This document shows positions 53,825 through 63,567 of a stretch of DNA of 64,000 nt, piece after piece. The stretch lies in contig OZ024823.1 of NCBI GenBank assembly GCA_964016985.1, positions 106,318,476-106,382,475 of the forward strand. The letters are read 5' to 3'. Below the pieces are notes generated by a model that made no database searches, was not told the DNA's origin, and saw nothing but the letters and a program-made list of their open reading frames with translations. The stretch comes from Anodontia alba (lineage: Eukaryota; Mollusca; Bivalvia; Lucinida; Lucinidae). The position numbers and the translations under genes are program-made. Position 1 is the stretch's first letter, and each line of letters starts with the position of its first letter.

Positions 53825-54025
53825 GGTTAATGTCCTAAAATTTTGTATACCAAAAGTTTCTGACAAAATGGCATATGCAAACAGTGCAGACACAGACCAG
53901 ACTGCTCCTGAAGGAGCAGTCTGGTCAGGGTCTGCACTGTTGGATATTTTAAAGTTTTTTTTAAAAATCTATCACATAAAAAGCAAACTTTAGGCTAAAT
54001 AGTATACAATAAAGTGTTGGAAATT
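53825..54025. mobile_element. MITE with ATGTCCTAAAATTT ends and core hairpin
   Basis: AATGTCCTAAAATTTTG ... AAATTTTAAGACATTTACC, imperfect ends of the same family as 35980. The core palindrome is CAGACCAGACTGCTCCTG / CAGGAG variant (AGTCTGGTCAGGGTCTGCAC). Confidence 0.75.
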
Positions 54026-54105
54026 TTAAGACATTTACCATAGGGAAAGATATCGGATCCTTGAATTATCATCAGAAGCTTATCATGAACATCTACCTAT
54101 TTCAG

Positions 54106-54273
54106 ATTACAGAGGCATGTGATGATTGAGCTGACAAGTTTTCAGGAACAGTTATTGTCCACAGTGAGCTTTGAAGAAGGCTTCCTAATACCAAATGTCA
54201 GTCCAGATTTTATTCAGAATATCGTCCTAGATATTCTCATCTGGATAACATTTATACAGACGAATGATAAAAA
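54106..54273 (+). CDS. BIRC6: BIRC6 exon 14 (residues 1314-1370)
   Basis: RHVMIELTSFQEQLLSTVSF then PDFIQNIVLDILIWI, aligning with the RCAMLQFSEFHEKLLNTL and AQSLVLDTLCWLAG helices of vertebrates. Helical scaffold. Acceptor CCTATTTCAG|A, donor AA|GTAAGT, phase 2 in and out. Confidence 0.92.
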
Positions 54274-54339
54274 GTAAGTTGCTGCAAAAACTTCTGCTGT
54301 AAAGACTATACTAAGTAAATATGATAGCTTTTTTATGGT

Positions 54340-54590
54340 AAGAAGGGTGGTTAGTTAAATATTTTTCTTATTTCTCCATGAAAACTTATGTTGTGGGTAT
54401 CATAGCTTCAGAAAAGTCAGGGTACCCACAAAATATTTTTCGTATTTTTTGATGAAAAATTATGTTGTGGGCACTCATTAGAAGTGCCTCGCTGAGGCGC
54501 TTCTAATGAGTACCACAACATCTTGGAGAAATAAGAAAAATATCAGTACTTTCCAGTTGAAAAAAAAAAATCCGTATCTGGAGCTATAGG
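54340..54590. mobile_element. Hairpin MITE family 1
   Basis: TTGTGGGCACTCATTAGAAG / CTTCTAATGAGTACCACAAC around TGCCTCGCTGAGGCG, a perfect inner stem. A partial left duplicate is at 54360-54430 and an isolated arm pair at 54598-54635. Confidence 0.75.
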
Positions 54591-54639
54591 GTATGCAGTA
54601 GAAGCACTTCGCTGAGGCATTTCTAATGAGTACCTTTAA

Positions 54640-54840
54640 TCCTTTCAACCCCGAGCTTCTGAAATGGGCATTTGTCCATTGATGCAACGGGGACATTCAT
54701 CAAAGATCAAAACAAGATGGCAAACATTGCAGATCCTAATGAGATGGCTCTTAGAAGCTGGCCCATTAGGGTCTGCACTGTTAACAAAGGTATCTGTTTT
54801 GGTTTGCAGGGCTGTAATGTTTAACATGGAGAAATAGAAT
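54640..54840. mobile_element. Short repeat with diverged core hairpin
   Basis: GGCAAACATTGCAGATCCTAATGAG / CCCATTAGGGTCTGCACTG, related to the GATCCAGATCAG core but with AATGAG in place of GATCAG. Confidence 0.5.
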
Positions 54841-55064
54841 ATTAATATTTTTGTTTGAAAAGAGAACTTTATATAGAGCTATGACTAAGGGCTCTACATA
54901 TTAGATTTATAATATGTTTGCATACTGGTACCAGAGCAGTTTCATAGTTTAGATTATAAAGAAGTGGTATAAAGGTAAATATTTTTCTTATTACTCCACG
55001 AAAATATAAGGAGAATTAAGAAAAAATATCAGTACCTCTTAAGTTAAAAAAATGCCTTTAGATG

Positions 55065-56100
55065 AGTGCTTATCTGCTTTTGGTTTCACTTGTCTGCTTA
55101 CAAAAGTGTGGGATATTGTCACATCCATTGGTTGAAATGTGAAGGCTGTAAGTGGAGACTACCATATTTTCACGAAATATATTCAGACAGACATAACCGA
55201 GCAAACATCATTTAATCAGGGTCTGTACTGCTTGCTTTCAACTGGCACATTTTAAACAGGTCATTTGTCAGTCAGTTTGAGGAAAAGCCATTTTTACTAT
55301 GGGAAAAAATAAAAATATTCTCTTAATATTACTAAACCAGTGAGCAGGAAAAAAACAGCAGTTATGACAAAAGGTTTTGCATTGAATTGTGACAAAGGTT
55401 TGAAAATTTGCTTCTTATGAGTAAAGTACCATTGAAAAAAAAAAAAAAAAATAACTCAGGAAGATATCAAATGCAGAATAAGACTAAAGCTAACGGGTCT
55501 GAACAGGAAGTCCAGCTGTTACAGACATTCAGTAAGGTCAGTTGTTCCACATAAGTCTATAATATATACTTTGATACTCTGATTAAGAAAAAGATCAGTT
55601 CTAGCAGTTATTTATTGATATAATAAATCGCAGTTTGGAGATCAGTTGTAAAGTAGACCCAATCAGGAGTGCATAGTAAGAGTGATTTATCTACTTACAA
55701 CTGACCAAGGAACTGTGATTTACTACTCAGCAAATCATGCACTAGAACTGATCTATTTCGATTTCTAACACACTAAAAGTCATGAAACTGCCACTGTTTC
55801 CTTCATATTCTCTCAGTCTTTTACTGTTGTTTGAAGGTTTTTGACTGTAACACATGTATTTAACTGTTTTACAATATATCTGTTTTTATCTGTTATCTGA
55901 TGCAAAAAAATGACCCCACACAGCCTAAAAAAAAAAGGAAACGATGAATGACATAGTGAAATGTCATAAAAAAGTGGTCTTTTGCATCACACTCTCCCAC
56001 GCAGTTACTTTGCAGAATTAAACACAGTGCTTTTACCATTTCCTATGTAAGTAAACTGTTCTAGAATATGCAATAAAAGCACTTGTATGTTGATATTTAT
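55065..56100. other. Intron 14 sequence, little recognised
   Basis: Worn core-hairpin half (about 55185-55240), an A tract (55436-55452) and an imperfect inverted pair around 55565-55750 (AAATCGCAGTTTGGAGATC / ...AACTGTGATTTAC). No exon. Confidence 0.45.
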
Positions 56101-56106
56101 TTCCAG

Positions 56107-56232
56107 AGATAATAGCAAGTCTATACTGCCAGTACTACAGAAGAAACTTAGTCCTTTGATACAAGCCTGTTATATTCAAGGAACGCGGACAACAGCTCAT
56201 AAATGCACCAGACTGTTCTCCCTTTGCATGGA
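56107..56232 (+). CDS. BIRC6: BIRC6 exon 15 (residues 1370-1412)
   Basis: LPVLQKKLSPLIQACYIQGT then AHKCTRLFSLCME. Corresponds to LLSKTRKFLSDIVRVCFFEAGRSIAHKCARFLALC in vertebrates; AHKC.R is strictly kept. Acceptor ATTTCCAG|A, donor GA|GTAAGT. Confidence 0.93.
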
Positions 56233-56324
56233 GTAAGTTACTTTCTTTGTTACGTATACATGTGTGTATATATATATATAAATATTTTTTGGTTTACTTT
56301 ACTACTCAGTAGTAAAGTAAAACA

Positions 56325-56520
56325 GTTATAGCTCCAGATAAGGTGATTTATTTCAACCAAAAAATATTGCTGTTTTCCTTATTTCTCCATGAAAACATAT
56401 ATTGTGGGTACTCATTAGAAGCGCCTTACCAATGTGCTTCTAATGAGCACCCACAACATACTTTTTCGTGGAGAAGTAAGAAAGATATTTACCAGATACC
56501 TTTTCTTATCTAGAGCCATG
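56325..56520. mobile_element. Hairpin MITE family 1, full copy
   Basis: TATAGCTCCAGATAAGGTG ... CTTATCTAGAGCCATG; arms TTGTGGGTACTCATTAGAAG / CTTCTAATGAGCACCCACAA. An ORF over the right arm is a by-product. Confidence 0.8.
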
Positions 56521-56699
56521 AAAACAAAACAGAAAATAGTGACGAATAGGCAATATAAGTCACATGAGAAAATGTGTCCTTATCACATCATTTGGTCTCA
56601 ATATGACATAAATAATGATGAAAGGGATGTAAAACATCAAATCCTCAACATCATTTACCATTATATGAGAATGTACATTTAATCAAGTGCATCCAGCAA

Positions 56700-57050
56700 A
56701 AACTCAGATCAGCATGAGCATATATGTGGTTCAGTCGGAGTACTTGCTGTGGACCTTGTTGCTAGCCAAAGATCAAGATCTGCATGAAGGAGACAATTTG
56801 CTTGAAATCTCAAAACCAATGTTTTGAGATTTTTTTTTTTTTTGAAATGTTGCCTGTTGAAATGTTTTGTGTGAGGCTAGTATATTTTTGAATCGTAATG
56901 TGCAGATTTTAGATTAGAATATTAATGCTTAGTATACTGTGTATTAATTTCAGCAGATGACATTCTGAAATGCAGATTTTCATGAAGTGTCAAAACATAT
57001 TTTCTGGGAGAAAGAAGAAAAATGTCTGCGGAATTTGCCCAGTGAGTAGT
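56700..57050. mobile_element. Core-hairpin and family 2 fragments
   Basis: CTCAGATCAGCATGAGC / CAAAGATCAAGATCTGCATG (about 56702-56787), followed by family 2 pieces (GGAGACAATTTGCTTGAAAT; GCAGATGACATTCTGAAATG). Confidence 0.5.
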
Positions 57051-57104
57051 TAAAGTTGAATCACATGGAGTACTGCTCATGTAATCATACAATTTTCATT
57101 TCAG

Positions 57105-57359
57105 GTTTAACAAGCATTCAACTGACCAGGATCAGACATTGGCATTCTGTCTTAGTCTTTTAGAAGCTTTGATAGAGTGCCTCCCTTTGCTACCGTGCAC
57201 CTATTCAGCAGGCGGCTTGAAATGGTTCTTCATTCTTCTCAACCAAGTCAAGAGTATGGATGTAATGAAAGTATCACATAAATGCTCAGAACTTCTTAGT
57301 GCTGTCTCCAAACATTTCAGTGAAAGAGCTTCCGCATTTCATGATCTCTTAAAGTCCAG
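57105..57359 (+). CDS. BIRC6: BIRC6 exon 16 (residues 1412-1497)
   Basis: LEALIECLPLLPCTYSAGGL then KWFFILLNQVKSMDVMKVSH and CSELLSAVSKHFSERASAFH, matching the vertebrate segment with SFLPAATTGGSVYWYFVLLNYVK and ACASLLTAVSRQL. Helical scaffold. Acceptor TTTCATTTCAG|G. The donor AG|GTTGGT is weak (T at +3), but exon 17 joins in frame there. Confidence 0.93.
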
Positions 57360-57384
57360 GTTGGTGAATACTTACATAGCTTAG

Positions 57385-57575
57385 CGCCAGATGAGGCACT
57401 TTTTTTCTTCGGAAAAGTATTGATAGTTTTAATATTTCTTGACAAAAATATATGCTATGGGTACTCATTAGAAGCGCCTCGGTGAGGCCCTTCTAATGAG
57501 TACCCACAACATATATTTTCATCAAGAAATAGAAAAATATTATGTGGATACCCCTCTTCTCTGTAGCTATGGTGC
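57385..57575. mobile_element. Hairpin MITE family 1
   Basis: GCGCCAGATGAGGCACTTTT ... TCTTCTCTGTAGCTATGG; arms TATGGGTACTCATTAGAAGC / CTTCTAATGAGTACCCACAA. It begins about 25 bp after the exon 16 donor. Confidence 0.75.
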
Positions 57576-57714
57576 CACTTTTGTGGTGTGGATGGATGTA
57601 TTCTGTTTAGCATCATTTTCAACAACCTTTCAATTATATAACACTCTTGTCTGGATGTAACAAGTTCATTGTTAGCTGTTAGAGTCTGTCTCACTGTAAT
57701 GCCATGCCTATCCA

Positions 57715-57910
57715 CATAGCTCTTGATAAAAAGTGGTATCAGGTAAATATTTTTCTTATTTCTCCACAAAAACATGTAGGTATTCATTTGAAGTGTCTCA
57801 ATGATGTGCTTCTAATGGGTAGCCACAGTTTGTTTTGTGAAGAAATAAGAAAAATATCAATACATTTTGACTGAAAAAAAAAAAAAAAAAAATCTTATCA
57901 TCAAGAGTTA
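57715..57910. mobile_element. Hairpin MITE family 1
   Basis: CATAGCTCTTGATAAAAAG ... AAATCTTATCATCAAGAG; arms GTAGGTATTCATTTGAAGTG / GCTTCTAATGGGTAGCCAC. Confidence 0.7.
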
Positions 57911-58114
57911 CATATCCAGTCATAATATACTGCTGCTGCAGCAATCAATTCTGACTATTAGTTCTATTTTCCTGATGCCAAGAATCTTGTACCACTTTTA
58001 AAGGCATGCCTTGGACAGTTATTGAATCTGTGACCACTTGTATGCAAAGTGGAGACTGAAAGTATATCTTTGATTCTGGATACAATGACCTCTTCACAGT
58101 TTTAGGATAGGACG

Positions 58115-58345
58115 ATTAGAGCTGGTTATAGGTTGCAGGTCCGTCACTCTAGAATAAAGTGGTAGCCAGATAAATTTTTTTTTTCTTTTTTCTCCTTTTT
58201 TCTCCACAAAAACATATGTTGTGGTACTCGATAAAGCACCTTGATTGGGTGATTTTGATGAGTACTTACAACATATTTTTTCATGAAGAAGTAAGAAAAA
58301 TACCAACACTTTTTGTTTGAATAAAGCATCTCACCTAAAGCTGTG
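58115..58345. mobile_element. Hairpin MITE family 1
   Basis: Arms TATGTTGTGGTACTCGATAA / TTTTGATGAGTACTTACAAC; ends GAATAAAGCATCTCACCTAA. Rather diverged. Confidence 0.65.
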
Positions 58346-58468
58346 ATTATTTCATCATAGTAATGGGGGAAATTTTTTTCAAGGACCCACTCACATTTGG
58401 CAGGTAAAAATATTGTAAGGGTGAGTAAAATATACTCTAAACTTGCCCTATTAGGCAAGTATGAATTC

Positions 58469-59008
58469 GTTCGGCAAAATTTGATAAGGCTGAATCATGA
58501 CAGTTGTAAAACTTTGTAACTGGACTTCATTTTGTAAACCAGTCAAAAGCAAAAATAAAATGGCATCTTTCTTAAACACAACTACCGACAGAAGTTCATA
58601 CTAAACACTGATTGTTTAGAGTAATCTGTGTACTGTATTAACCCTAAACATTGGGGCCACCCTATCCCCTCACCATACTTGTTCTTATAGTTGAAAAAGC
58701 TACCTGTTGATGTGTCAACAAAATGCCAGGGTTCAGTTGTTCGGCAAAATTTGATAAGGCTGAATCATGACAGTTGTAAAACTTTGTAACTGGACTTCAT
58801 TTTGTAAACCAGTCAAAAGCAAAAATAAAATGGCATCTTTCTTAAACACAACTACCGACAGAAGTTCATACTAAACACTGATTGTTTAGAGTAATCTGTG
58901 TACTGTATTAACCCTAAACATTGGGGCCACCCTATCCCCTCACCATACTTGTTCTTATAGTTGAAAAAGCTACCTGTTGATGTGTCAACAAAATGCCAGG
59001 GTTCAGTT
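58469..59008. repeat. Exact 270-bp tandem duplication
   Basis: 58469-58738 and 58739-59008 read the same base for base as far as I compared them, beginning GTTCGGCAAAATTTGATAAG and ending CCAGGGTTCA-GTT. The unit overlaps the left end of a family 3 MITE. Perfect identity means a very recent duplication or an assembly artefact. Confidence 0.85.
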
Positions 59009-59240
59009 GTTCGAAACTAAGGATATCATTAGTTAATGTATTGTTAAAACTTTGATCATTAAATATGGCATATACGCTAATATTTTTTGCTGAAAAAATA
59101 TGAGTAGCTTTTGCATTTGCAAAAGCTACTCTCATTTTTTCAGCAAAAATAACTGTGAATTAGATATTGTACTTACTAAAGCAGTTAACATTTTGACCAC
59201 TAATGAGCTTGTTAAGTTAACAATGCCTTGAACAACTGAA
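59005..59240. mobile_element. Hairpin MITE family 3
   Basis: GGTTCAGTTGTTCGAAAC ... AATGCCTTGAACAACTG; inner palindrome ATGAGTAGCTTTTGCATTTG / CAAAAGCTACTCTCATTTTT. Followed directly by a core hairpin (59245-59335). Confidence 0.75.
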
Positions 59241-59528
59241 TGGCAAACACTGTAGACCCTGATCAGATACCATGTTCTGCAGCATCTGATCTGGTTCTAC
59301 AGGGTTTGCTCAGGCCTATCTGTCCCAATACTAAGGGTTATATCGTATACATAGTTCCCATTTGCTGTAAAGTACCTTTTACTTTAACGAAGATTAAATA
59401 AAATCACATAATGCTTGTTCTGTGATGATAAAATCACTTTTTCCAGTTAATCTAAACAACCATTAACTATCTTATAAATCCTTTTAAAAGTATCATATTA
59501 CAAATACTAAATGTGACAATTAGTACAT

Positions 59529-59840
59529 GCTGGCCTCGGTGGCTCAGTTAGATGCGCCGTCTGACTGGAGACCAGGAGGTCGTGGGTTCAACCCCCGCCG
59601 AGGTCGGCAACATTCTTTCGTGGAGATTGATCGTGAAATATTTTCTATGGTCATTCTCTCCCTTCTGCTGATTGAAGAAGGGCAGTTGTCAGTTACTGGC
59701 AAAAGAATGTGCACAATACTGGTTAACCGCTTAAGAGGACTAAGCCTGCCCAGTAAACGTTTGGTTAGGTAAACTGACCGTGCTTGACATGATCCCATTA
59801 GGTTGACTGGGCTGTAAAACCTCAACACAAACAAACAAAC
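59529..59840 (+). mobile_element. tRNA-derived SINE with 11-bp TSD
   Basis: Flanked by AATTAGTACAT on both sides (59518-59528 and 59841-59851), with a (CAAA)n tail, as expected of LINE-driven retroposition. A box TGGCTCAGTTAGA and B box GGGTTCAACCC are both good. The best-defined copy of the family in this window. Intron 16. Confidence 0.9.
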
Positions 59841-60153
59841 AATTAGTACATCCAGCTGGGAGCATAACAGAGCACTCTTACAGGTAGTCAATTGATATGG
59901 CTGTGATGCGGTCAATGACATTGTCCATTATATTATCTGTTTGTTTATTTAGACTGGTGCTGACATGCGATTTGAATTTGTTTGTTTCTGTTATCATTTA
60001 TATATCATGATATAGGGATTTACAAAGGTGGGGCGATTTGGTTTCTAACAAGGGAGAGAAATTGCGACGGGAGCATCAGCGGGGTAAAAAGGTACAAAAA
60101 ATCTGGATTTTTTTCATAAATCTGGGAGTTAGCAGGTCTGTTTTATATTGCAG

Positions 60154-60934
60154 GTATTGTTTAAATGGTCATCCTTTTGAGCCAGATCTCTTTGACATGG
60201 AATTGCCTGAATCTGTAAAACAGATTATTCCCGGTGTTCAGAGTGCGCCTACTTATGCTAGTATTATCAGTGGAACATCATCTAGCAATTCAACATCTAG
60301 CCATTCAGGAAATGGATCAGCAACACAGCAACAAGAAGAATTAGACTTTTATGATTTATTTAACTACAGTCAAGATAAATCCGCAAAGACACAAATAGAA
60401 TATGCAAGAAATCATGTTCTTGGAATGCTGGAAGTGGAGCCATTGCACTTTACCTGTCATTCAGCTAGTGATGGCACTAAGATGGAAAGGTTGGACAGTA
60501 CGGGTACCAGTTCTGGAACCACTGTGATAAGCTCTGCACCAGGGTTGGGTACCATAGGACTGGGTACCAGTGTATTGGGTTCCAGTGGATTTGGGACTGG
60601 AACTGGTGGTCTGGGAACCAGTGGATTGACAGGGACAATAAACTTTGGGGAGTCTCTCCCTCCCCCTCCACCAATTTCAGCCCCATTATCATACTCACTG
60701 CCATCTGCTGTTGCAGCTGCCAAACATCAGCTCCAGGAATTGAATTCTAAGAACTTTCCTACTATGAAACATAAAATTATGCATATTAAACAGTTGCTGC
60801 ATGAGGTCGGGAAGAGCTTACCTGTTTTGCAGAAAAATCCACCAGGGAGTGCTGAATTGATGCCATCCACACCAAAAACCACCCCACAAGTGATGACTCC
60901 ACCATTGACACCACCAAATGAAGCATGGCAACAG
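60154..60934 (+). CDS. BIRC6: BIRC6 exon 17 (residues 1497-1757)
   Basis: Starts YCLNGHPFEPDLFDMELPE (vertebrate YGLYSSPFDPVLFDLEM). Then VLGMLEVEPLHFTCHSASDG (strongly conserved), a Gly/Leu/Thr-rich stretch (residues about 1620-1663) built of a degenerate LGTS-type repeat, PPPPP, a helical Gln-rich part, and PKTTPQVMTPPLTPPNEA, which is almost the same as in vertebrates. The Gly-rich stretch replaces the vertebrate Ala/Gln-rich one. Acceptor TATTGCAG|G (GCAGGT, so the G after AG belongs to the exon), donor CAG|GTAAAC, phase 0. An upstream in-frame extension to 60038 is intronic. Confidence 0.95.
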
Positions 60935-61124
60935 GTAAACACATTTTGAAAATAGTTTTATTTTGGTCTATTAAAAATAATTTTGAGTCTTTTTTTTTCA
61001 TACAGGTTTGTTTACTAAATCAAATGATGGCACATTTCACAGTTGCTCTATTGTCTTTTACCATTTACTGTTTTACAGTGAAATTATATTGTACTATAAC
61101 TGTTAATAAAAATGTTATTCAGAG

Positions 61125-61262
61125 TTGTCCTGAAAACGTATGTTGTGGGTACTCAGTAGAAGCACCACAGTGAGGTCCCCCAACATATGTTTTCATGGAG
61201 AAATAAAAATAATACTGATAATGTTTGGCTGAAAAACGCTACTTACCTAGAGCTATGCTTAC
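61125..61262. mobile_element. Hairpin MITE family 1, shortened
   Basis: TATGTTGTGGGTACTCAGTA / CCCCAACATATGTTTTCATG, end CTACTTACCTAGAGCTATG. The inner arm is partly deleted. Confidence 0.65.
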
Positions 61263-61460
61263 ATTAAATGTCCTAAAATATCATACACAGAAGTTTCTGA
61301 CAAAATGGCATATGCAAACAGTGTGGACCCAGATCAGACTGCTCCTTCAGGAGCAGATGAGGGAGCAGTCTGATCAGGGTCTACACTGTTTGCCATTCCA
61401 CTATAAAGTATTTTAAGAAACAACTGTCTAAAAAGCAAAAGTTTAGAACATTTGCCATAC
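61263..61460. mobile_element. MITE with ATGTCCTAAAA end and core hairpin
   Basis: AAATGTCCTAAAATATC start; core GACCCAGATCAGACTGCTCC / GGAGCAGTCTGATCAGGGTC. The right end (AGAACATTTGCCATACC) is worn. Confidence 0.7.
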
Positions 61461-61500
61461 CATTACAATGTTTAATGTATTTTTATGCGAAAATTTTCAG

Positions 61501-61642
61501 ATGCTGGCCCAGCATACTGAGAAGCAAGAAACACTGAAATCTCAGTCCCAATCACAGCGACCGTCAGTGACCATACCACAGCCACATGCTTTATTACAAG
61601 CCCCTCCTCCTCAGGTTCTAGTCATAGAAAGAATATATTCTG
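61501..61642 (+). CDS. BIRC6: BIRC6 exon 18 (residues 1758-1805)
   Basis: A Gln/Ser-rich linker (EKQETLKSQSQSQRPSVTI), then PPPQVLVIERIYSG, matching PPPHQSIIIERMHSG of vertebrates. Acceptor AATTTTCAG|ATG, phase 0; donor CT G|GTAGGT, phase 1. Confidence 0.93.
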
Positions 61643-61860
61643 GTAGGTATATACAGTCAAACCTGTGTTAGTGGTCACCTCTATTAAGCAGCCAACTTGT
61701 ATTAAGCAGCCGGAGGAAAGTTGCCCCAAAATTCATATACCTATATATTTGAACTGTATTAAGCAGCCACCTGCCTTCAGCAGCCACATTTTAAGCTTCC
61801 CATAGGTGGCTGCTTAAGACAGGTTTGACTGTATATATATATATATATATATATATACAT
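61640..61860. mobile_element. Short hairpin repeat with TA tract
   Basis: ACAGTCAAACCTGTGTTAGT ... AGACAGGTTTGACTGT: inverted ends around repeated TATTAAGCAGCC/GGCTGCTTAA blocks, followed by a (TA) tract of about 24 bp (61832-61856). It begins at the exon 18 donor. Confidence 0.65.
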
Positions 61861-61879
61861 GGACCGCGCCATGGGAAAA

Positions 61880-61965
61880 CATGATTTCGGGCATATGCAG
61901 ACAGGGAAGACCCAGATCAGCGTGCACATCTGCGCAGTCTGATCAGGGCATTCACTTCCGTTAAC
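61880..61965. repeat. Diverged core hairpin
   Basis: AAGACCCAGATCAGCGTGCA / GCGCAGTCTGATCAGGGCAT. A solitary hairpin without clear outer ends. Confidence 0.5.
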
Positions 61966-62058
61966 AGAATCGGATACTACAGAATGTTTGAATGGAGTGC
62001 AAAGGCCCAGATGCACTGTCAAAATAGTTTTTGCCTTCCTTCTGAAAAAGAGCTTCTC

Positions 62059-62314
62059 TTAATCCTGGTCCTGCTGAATGCAGATATGCCCTGCCTATAC
62101 AAACAGTGTAGATCCAGATCAGTTGGCTTCTGAAGAAGCCAACTGATCTGGATCTGCACTGTTTGTCATTAAATATGTGAATTTACATCAACAATCTGGA
62201 TCAAGTAATCTGACTGGTTGAATTTGTATCAATAACTTGGATCAAGTAATCTGATTAGCTGACAATAATAAATGGGCATGGCATCTTAATTTATTCAGCA
62301 TGACAAGGGTAATA
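62059..62314. mobile_element. TTAA-end MITE
   Basis: TTAATCCTGGTCCTGCTGAA ... TTCAGCATGACAAGGGTAA; core GTAGATCCAGATCAGTTGGC / GCCAACTGATCTGGATCTGC. Contains a local duplication of the AATCTGGATCAAGTAATCTG block. Confidence 0.8.
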
Positions 62315-62414
62315 CACATACACATGCTATTTTTATGTAGGATTAAGGGGAAGAGATGCTCTGGCAGGGCAGGCAAATCTGTCAAAATAGCAGTTGCTTT
62401 CTTTTTAAGGGTAC

Positions 62415-62625
62415 CGTATTTACCCCAAGTATTGGGACACCTTATCTACTTAATGTACTTATAAAATTTCAAATAGTCCATTCTACTATCTCTTGATCTG
62501 TCTAAACGATTGCTGTATACATGGCAAATAGTGTAGACCCTAATCAGACGCCGTGTTTTGCGGTATCTGATCTGGGTCTACACTGTTTGCAAAGGCCTAT
62601 CTATCCCAATACTTTGGGTTATTAT
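62415..62625. mobile_element. MITE with CCCAAGTATTGGGAC ends and core hairpin
   Basis: ACCCCAAGTATTGGGACACC ... TCTATCCCAATACTTTGGGT inverted ends; core GTGTAGACCCTAATCAGACG / GTATCTGATCTGGGTCTACA. A related copy is at 59245-59335. Worn copies of the same end motif lie inside the element at 13565. Confidence 0.7.
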
Positions 62626-62629
62626 GCTA

Positions 62630-63125
62630 GACCTTTTTACACACAGGGCTTGGTGTGCAGGAAAGCTAACAGTGTCACAAAAGTTGCCTCCCTTGTTGAA
62701 AATGCAATAATGTCTTAAACTGTCGAAAACATGGAAAAGTGATTTGATTAATCATTGAAAGCAGAGTGAGAAAAAAATGTATAAGTAGAATAAGTAGATC
62801 TCTGGTATGACTTTGTGGCAACATTGCATGATAGCATTGCTTTTTGTCCTAAAAAATGCTGGCCCGATTGCTGAAAAATTTAGTCTGCCATTGGCCCACA
62901 TTTAACAAAATGCTAGATTGAACCCTGAGAGGGAGCAGATTTCTCTGGCGGGTCTTCCTTATTTGAAAGGGCCATATAACCTAAACAGAGCCCTGAAGCA
63001 TGTTTAAATGGTGAAAGCCCAGCTCAGCTTGGACATTTAGGCAGTCTGATCATAGCCTTCAGTGTTTTTTTTTGGAAGCAAGTCAGGATTCTGTTGAGAC
63101 TACTGGCAAAAAAAGTGAAAAGACC
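62630..63125. other. Intron 18 sequence, little recognised
   Basis: No exon. One worn core hairpin at about 63018-63065 (AAGCCCAGCTCAGCTTGG / CAGTCTGATCATAGCCTTC). Confidence 0.4.
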
Positions 63126-63129
63126 AATC

Positions 63130-63355
63130 AGGGCCCAGTTGTTCAGAACTTTTAGAAAGTTGTTGGCTAGCACGACCTTAAAATTTCTATCTTGAAATAT
63201 GGCAAATATATTGACATTTTTTGCTGAAAAAATGTGAGTAGCACATTTTTGCCGCAAAAATGTCAACGTATTTTAAAATACCTTAGCTACAACAGTTAAC
63301 AAGTTTGTAATTAATGATCTCTTTGAGCTAACTATGCTTTTAACAACTGGGCCCA
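63130..63355. mobile_element. Hairpin MITE family 3, worn
   Basis: GGGCCCAGTTGTTCAGAAC ... TTTTAACAACTGGGCCCAG; inner arm GACATTTTTTGCTGAAAAAA / TTTTTGCCGCAAAAATGTC. Confidence 0.75.
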
Positions 63356-63535
63356 GACTGCAGGGTGGTGGTAAGAGCCTGTAGTACTTGCAACAGGTGG
63401 GAGATGGAGGCATATTTGTATTTCTTTTGTTTCTGTAGTCATTTGCTTTTCCCCCTCAATTTTTTCTATATCTATTTCCTCTGATGTACTAGCTTCAGTC
63501 TCTTTCTTCTGGGAGACAGGTCATTTTCTGTTTGG
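63356..63535 (+). mobile_element. Pyrimidine-rich SINE-like repeat, worn
   Basis: GGGTGGTGGTAAGAGCCTGT, CTTGCAACAGGTGGGAG, then a CT-rich body and CTGGGAGACAGGTC, as at 42175 and 51868. It ends about 30 bp before exon 19 and may supply part of its polypyrimidine tract. Confidence 0.5.
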
Positions 63536-63567
63536 AAAGGCTCAAATAGTTATTGTTACGGTTTCAG

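Noticed and set aside
60038..60153. Upstream extension of the exon 17 frame
   Set aside because: A good acceptor lies at 60153, exon 16 joins in phase there, and the extra residues have no BIRC6 similarity.
60457..61001. Minus-strand Pro/Val-rich frames opposite exon 17
   Set aside because: They mirror the Gly/Thr repeat and have no independent support.
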